A DNA stretch of 7,042 nt from CAYYYA01 sp964487895. GTDB lineage: Bacteria > Patescibacteriota > Patescibacteriia > UBA1558 > 2-01-FULL-52-15. The notes beneath the pieces were generated by a model that was given only the letters and a program-made list of their open reading frames with translations, was not told the origin of the DNA and did no database searches. The first letter of the stretch is position 1. Every line of letters begins with the position of its first letter. Location: assembly GCA_964487895.1 (NCBI GenBank), contig CAZASM010000040.1:1-7042 (forward strand), read 5' to 3'. The translations under genes and the position numbers were made by a program. Shown piece by piece: positions 5,123 to 7,042 of this stretch.

Positions 5123-5411
5123 ACGCTGAGCGTGGCTTTTTTGCTGCGACGCTGAGCGTCGCGCCACTTTTTATCAATTCTGTCTTTTGTAATCTATCCA
5201 ATTTTTTTATTTCTATCTCCCGTTTCAAAGCTTTCGAATGTGTTCTAACTTTTTCTGAATATTGTAAGCTAACAGGTCTTCGCGATTTGGTATATTTTGC
5301 TCCTTTACCCTCGTTATGCTTTTGGATTCTTTGATCGAGATTATTAGTGCAACCAGTATAGAGAGTTCCATCTTTACAACGCACCATATAAACCCACCAA
5401 TTTTTTTTCAT
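5100..5411 (-). CDS. UPF0213-type GIY-YIG protein whose frame runs into a tRNA gene
   Basis: A 103-residue protein. Residues 4-82 are a complete small GIY-YIG domain of the UPF0213/YhbQ type: WVYMVRC (6-12), LYTGCT (17-22), NLDQRIQKHN (24-33) with R28, the family hallmark GKGAKYTKSRRP (35-46), and ALKREIEIKKL (61-71) with catalytic-type E65. The domain normally ends near residue 80. Here residues 84-103 are encoded wholly by two hairpin repeats and then by the first 23 nt of the downstream tRNA gene, where the TAG stop lies. The native stop was probably lost when the hairpins arrived. No Shine-Dalgarno sequence precedes ATG 5411; a TATATA box lies upstream. The gene sits 36 nt after the initiator tRNA and could be transcribed with it. 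Target and role are unknown; small UPF0213 proteins are often annotated as nucleases on fold alone. Confidence 0.82.
   Translation of the reverse strand: MKKNWWVYMVRCKDGTLYTGCTNNLDQRIQKHNEGKGAKYTKSRRPVSLQYSEKVRTHSKALKREIEIKKLDRLQKTELIKSGATLSVAAKKPRSAWRRSSVS
5120..5172. repeat. Two tandem near-identical hairpins, terminator-like in plus orientation
   Basis: GCCACGC-TGA-GCGTGGC (5120-5136) is followed by TTTTTT (5137-5142). GCGACGC-TGA-GCGTCGC (5146-5162) is followed by GCCAC and TTTTT (5168-5172). Both stems are perfect 7-bp stems with the same loop and the same ACGCTGAGCGT core. They differ at one base pair, C-G against G-C, changed on both sides. Read rightward they look like intrinsic terminators, yet no plus-strand gene lies between the DUF488 stop (4413) and here; they could catch read-through from the lipid operon. 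Read leftward, the direction of the genes here, they have A-runs and would not terminate. They encode the tail of the GIY-YIG frame and touch the tRNA 5' end. Confidence 0.75.
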
Positions 5412-5447
5412 AAGATATTAGGGTATATAACTGTACGACGAGTCGTG

Positions 5448-5524
5448 TGGTAGCGGGGGCCGGATTTGAACCGGCGACCTCTAGGTTATGGGCCTAGCGA
5501 GCTGCCTGACTGCTCTACCCCGCG
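5448..5524 (-). tRNA. Initiator tRNA-fMet (CAT)
   Basis: A 77-nt cloverleaf with encoded CCA: acceptor CGCGGGG/CCCCGCT with an unpaired C1/T72, D-stem GAGC/GCTC with the A11-T24 pair, anticodon stem CTAGG/CCTAG, variable loop AGGTC, and T-stem GCCGG/CCGGC with the standard loop TTCAAAT. The 1-72 mismatch and A11-T24 mark it as the initiator, since bacterial initiators need an unpaired 1-72 for formylation. Two departures are seen. The usual three G-C pairs at 29-31/39-41 are reduced to A29-T41, G30-C40 and G31-C39, and the anticodon loop reads CCCATAA, placing C at position 33 where T is nearly universal. It is preceded by a near-consensus promoter and is probably the first gene of the minus-strand transcript that continues into the GIY-YIG gene. 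Confidence 0.95.
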
Positions 5525-5534
5525 TTAAATAATA

Positions 5535-5564
5535 CAGTTACCAATTACTGCTAATAGGTAACTG
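5535..5564 (-). other. Hairpin in the 5' leader of pre-tRNA-fMet
   Basis: On the minus strand CAGTTACC (5564-5557) pairs perfectly with GGTAACTG (5542-5535). Inside, ATTA pairs with TAAT around a GCAG loop, leaving only one T/T mismatch in a 12-bp stem. The predicted transcript start (about 5562) falls in the outer arm, so the RNA would begin with this stem. It might aid leader processing or shield the 5' end. The following TATTATTT is too weak a T-run to be convincing as an rpoD terminator, though that role is not excluded. Confidence 0.5.
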
Positions 5565-5568
5565 CTAT

Positions 5569-5597
5569 TTTATACCTCTAATTGAGAAAAATGTCAA
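5569..5597 (-). promoter_or_regulatory. Strong sigma-70 promoter for tRNA-fMet
   Basis: On the minus strand a perfect TTGACA (5592-5597) and TATAAA (5569-5574) are 17 nt apart, the best promoter in the window and fitting for a tRNA gene. The -35 box begins 3 nt after the rpoD stop codon. The expected start is near 5562, about 37 nt before the tRNA. Confidence 0.8.
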
Positions 5598-5600
5598 AGC

Positions 5601-6845
5601 CTAATAGTCCTTCAGCTTATCCATACTCCCATGTTGCTGAATCTTTTCCAAAGCTTTAGCTTCAATCTGACGAATACGTTCACGCGTGACGCCGAATTCG
5701 GTACCGACTTCTTCCAAAGTGTGGGCAATGCCATCGTGCAAACCAAAGCGCATTTCCAAAATTCTCTGTTCGCGTGGACTCAGGTCGCGGATAATCATCG
5801 CTACGTGATTTTTCAAAAGTTGTAGTGAAGCCACGCGATCTGGCGTGATAGTCTTAGTATCTTCAATGAAGTCTTGCAAGGTACTATCTTCATCACCTTC
5901 ATCACCGACTGAAGTTTCCAAAGAAACTGTTTCTTGAGAAATTTTAATAATATGACGAATCTTGTCTAGCTCTTCGCCCATTTCTGAAGCAATCTCCTCT
6001 GGCAACGGTTCACGTCCTAAATCCTGAATCAAACGACGTTGAACTTGTTGGAAACGGTTAATAGTTTCAACCATGTGTACTGGAATACGAATAGTGCGTG
6101 ATTGGTCAGCCAGAGCACGAGTCACCGCTTGGCGAATCCACCAAGTAGCATAGGTAGAAAATTTATAACCTTTACGATAATCAAATTTATCGACAGCGCG
6201 AAACAAACCAATATTACCTTCTTGGATTAAATCCAATAAAGTTAGTGAACGTCCGGTAAACTTTTTAGCAATACTGACAACTAAACGTAAGTTTGATTCT
6301 ACTAACTTGCGACGAGCTTCCATATCGCCTTTTTCTTTACGCTTAGCATAGACAATCTCTTCATCAGATGATAGTAGAGGCACTTTACCAATCTCACGTA
6401 GATACATTTGAATCGAGTCAGCAGAAATATCTGTTAAGTCTGAACGCTTCTTGTCACTACCAAGACCAGCTGAGGTCAAAATTTTCTCCGACTTATCGTT
6501 ATTCGTCAAATCAAGGATACCGCCTTCAACCGAAAGCATCTGCGCTCCGCCTTCTTCTAGCTTATCAAGAAAATCTTCGAAAACTTCAACGTAGTGTTCC
6601 AACTCAGGAAAATTTCTCTGCGCTTCTTCTTCGGTCACAAAGCCACGACTGCGGCCTTTTTGTAAGAGTAAATCAACTGCTACCTGATTCCAAAGAATTT
6701 TCTTTTTTGGCGTAACTGAAATACCCGCAGCTGATTTAGCTTTACGGGGTTTGGTAGCGTGCTTGGCGCTGACAGAATGACGCTTAACTTTCTTCACTAC
6801 TTTCTTCGCGACTTTCTTCACTGTCTTCTTTTTTTTGGTTGGCAT
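5601..6845 (-). CDS. rpoD: Primary sigma factor RpoD (sigma-70/SigA)
   Basis: A 414-residue group 1 sigma factor directing RNA polymerase to housekeeping promoters. Residues 1-50 are a lysine/arginine-rich tail with KKVAKKVVKKVKR-like runs. Residues 52-103 resemble region 1.1 (LLLQKGRSRGFVTEEE...). Region 1.2 begins at DSIQMYLREIGKVPLLS (143-159). Region 2 spans about 180-245, with NLRLVVSIAKKF, LDLIQEGNIGLFRAVDKFD and FSTYATWWIRQA for core binding and -10 melting. Region 3 lies at about 250-330. Region 4 lies at about 335-402, with LSPREQRILEMRFGL and the -35-binding helix-turn-helix TLEEVGTEFGVTRERIRQIE (376-395). Complete region 2 and 4 motifs mark it as the primary factor. It starts 6 nt after the dnaG-like stop, as in the bacterial dnaG-rpoD operon, and has no clear Shine-Dalgarno sequence. 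Confidence 0.97.
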   Translation of the reverse strand: MPTKKKKTVKKVAKKVVKKVKRHSVSAKHATKPRKAKSAAGISVTPKKKILWNQVAVDLLLQKGRSRGFVTEEEAQRNFPELEHYVEVFEDFLDKLEEGGAQMLSVEGGILDLTNNDKSEKILTSAGLGSDKKRSDLTDISADSIQMYLREIGKVPLLSSDEEIVYAKRKEKGDMEARRKLVESNLRLVVSIAKKFTGRSLTLLDLIQEGNIGLFRAVDKFDYRKGYKFSTYATWWIRQAVTRALADQSRTIRIPVHMVETINRFQQVQRRLIQDLGREPLPEEIASEMGEELDKIRHIIKISQETVSLETSVGDEGDEDSTLQDFIEDTKTITPDRVASLQLLKNHVAMIIRDLSPREQRILEMRFGLHDGIAHTLEEVGTEFGVTRERIRQIEAKALEKIQQHGSMDKLKDY

Positions 6846-6851
6846 GAAATC

Positions 6852-7042
6852 TTATACTAGATAACTTGCTAAATGCGAACTAAGTTGAGTAAACTCTAAG
6901 GTTAATTGATCAAGCTGGGTTCTGTCTCCTGTGGCTTCTGCTGCTTCAATCGCTTGGGATACTAAGCGCATTTTATCTTTCAGCCAGCGCACCTTCAATC
7001 GAGGAATGAGATTCTGCAATTCAATAGCCAAATCTTTCTGAC
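6852..7042 (-). CDS. dnaG: DNA primase DnaG, C-terminal end (partial)
   Basis: The frame is open from the window edge to TAA at 6854-6852, giving the last 62 residues of a protein whose start lies outside. The piece is helical and charged. It reads like the extreme C-terminus of bacterial DnaG: PRLKVRWLKDKMRLVSQ, then IEAAEATGD, then LEFTQLSSHLA, matching the family pattern of paired helices with an AE..GD turn and an EF..LS end. This region of DnaG contacts the replicative helicase. Position supports the call, since dnaG directly before rpoD is a classic bacterial arrangement and the gap is only 6 nt. The catalytic parts are not in the window, so the name rests on a short stretch plus context. 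Confidence 0.68.
   Translation of the reverse strand, partial: QKDLAIELQNLIPRLKVRWLKDKMRLVSQAIEAAEATGDRTQLDQLTLEFTQLSSHLASYLV

Noticed and set aside
6368..6715. 115-codon open frame on the plus strand inside rpoD
   Set aside because: It is antisense to a clear sigma factor gene and its translation has no recognisable motifs.
6846..6860. TATAAG near the rpoD start as a -10 box for a leaderless rpoD
   Set aside because: It lies over the last codons and stop of the dnaG-like gene, which is only 6 nt upstream. Co-transcription is the simpler reading, and the -35 candidate is poor.
1..7042. CRISPR array, insertion sequence, riboswitch or prophage genes
   Set aside because: No regularly spaced repeats, transposase or integrase motifs, known riboswitch pattern or phage genes were seen.

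Overview
The window looks like a piece of a small-genome bacterium of the Candidate Phyla Radiation (Patescibacteria). Genes are packed with 4-8 nt overlaps. Two stand-alone GIY-YIG proteins are present, a CarS/DUF46-type lipid cytidylyltransferase takes the place of CdsA, and a dnaG-rpoD pair has a lysine-rich sigma factor N-terminus. The phylum is an inference from gene content and style; no rRNA or other marker is present.

Left edge (1-475): a short GIY-YIG protein on the minus strand (53-262), then a 213-nt divergent intergenic region. It holds two back-to-back perfect hairpins (312-359) and a -10 element only 6 nt ahead of the first plus-strand gene.

Centre left (476-4413, plus strand): a six-gene cluster, probably one operon. 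The genes are a GT4 glycosyltransferase, a CarS-like CDP-lipid synthase, a diacylglycerol/lipid kinase, PgpA, PgsA and a DUF488 protein. Four of them make a short route to phosphatidylglycerol: diacylglycerol to phosphatidic acid (kinase), to CDP-lipid (CarS-like), to PG-phosphate (PgsA), to PG (PgpA). No acyl chain synthesis or acyltransferase gene is seen here, so the starting lipid may be scavenged. That last point is inference.

Centre right (4340-5603, minus strand): in transcription order, a strong promoter just after rpoD, an initiator tRNA-Met, a UPF0213-type GIY-YIG protein, a second CAT-anticodon tRNA, an intrinsic terminator, and a separately promoted six-helix membrane protein. The membrane protein converges on and overlaps the DUF488 gene. 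The GIY-YIG reading frame runs through two near-identical hairpins and stops inside the downstream tRNA. Both tRNAs carry unusual bases at normally invariant positions: C33 in the initiator, and A18 with G55 in the other.

Right edge (5601-7042, minus strand): the primary sigma factor RpoD, preceded after 6 nt by the 3' end of what is very probably dnaG.

The observations most worth following up are the compact lipid-assembly operon, the nuclease-hairpin-tRNA junction at 5100-5172, and the two odd methionine-type tRNAs.
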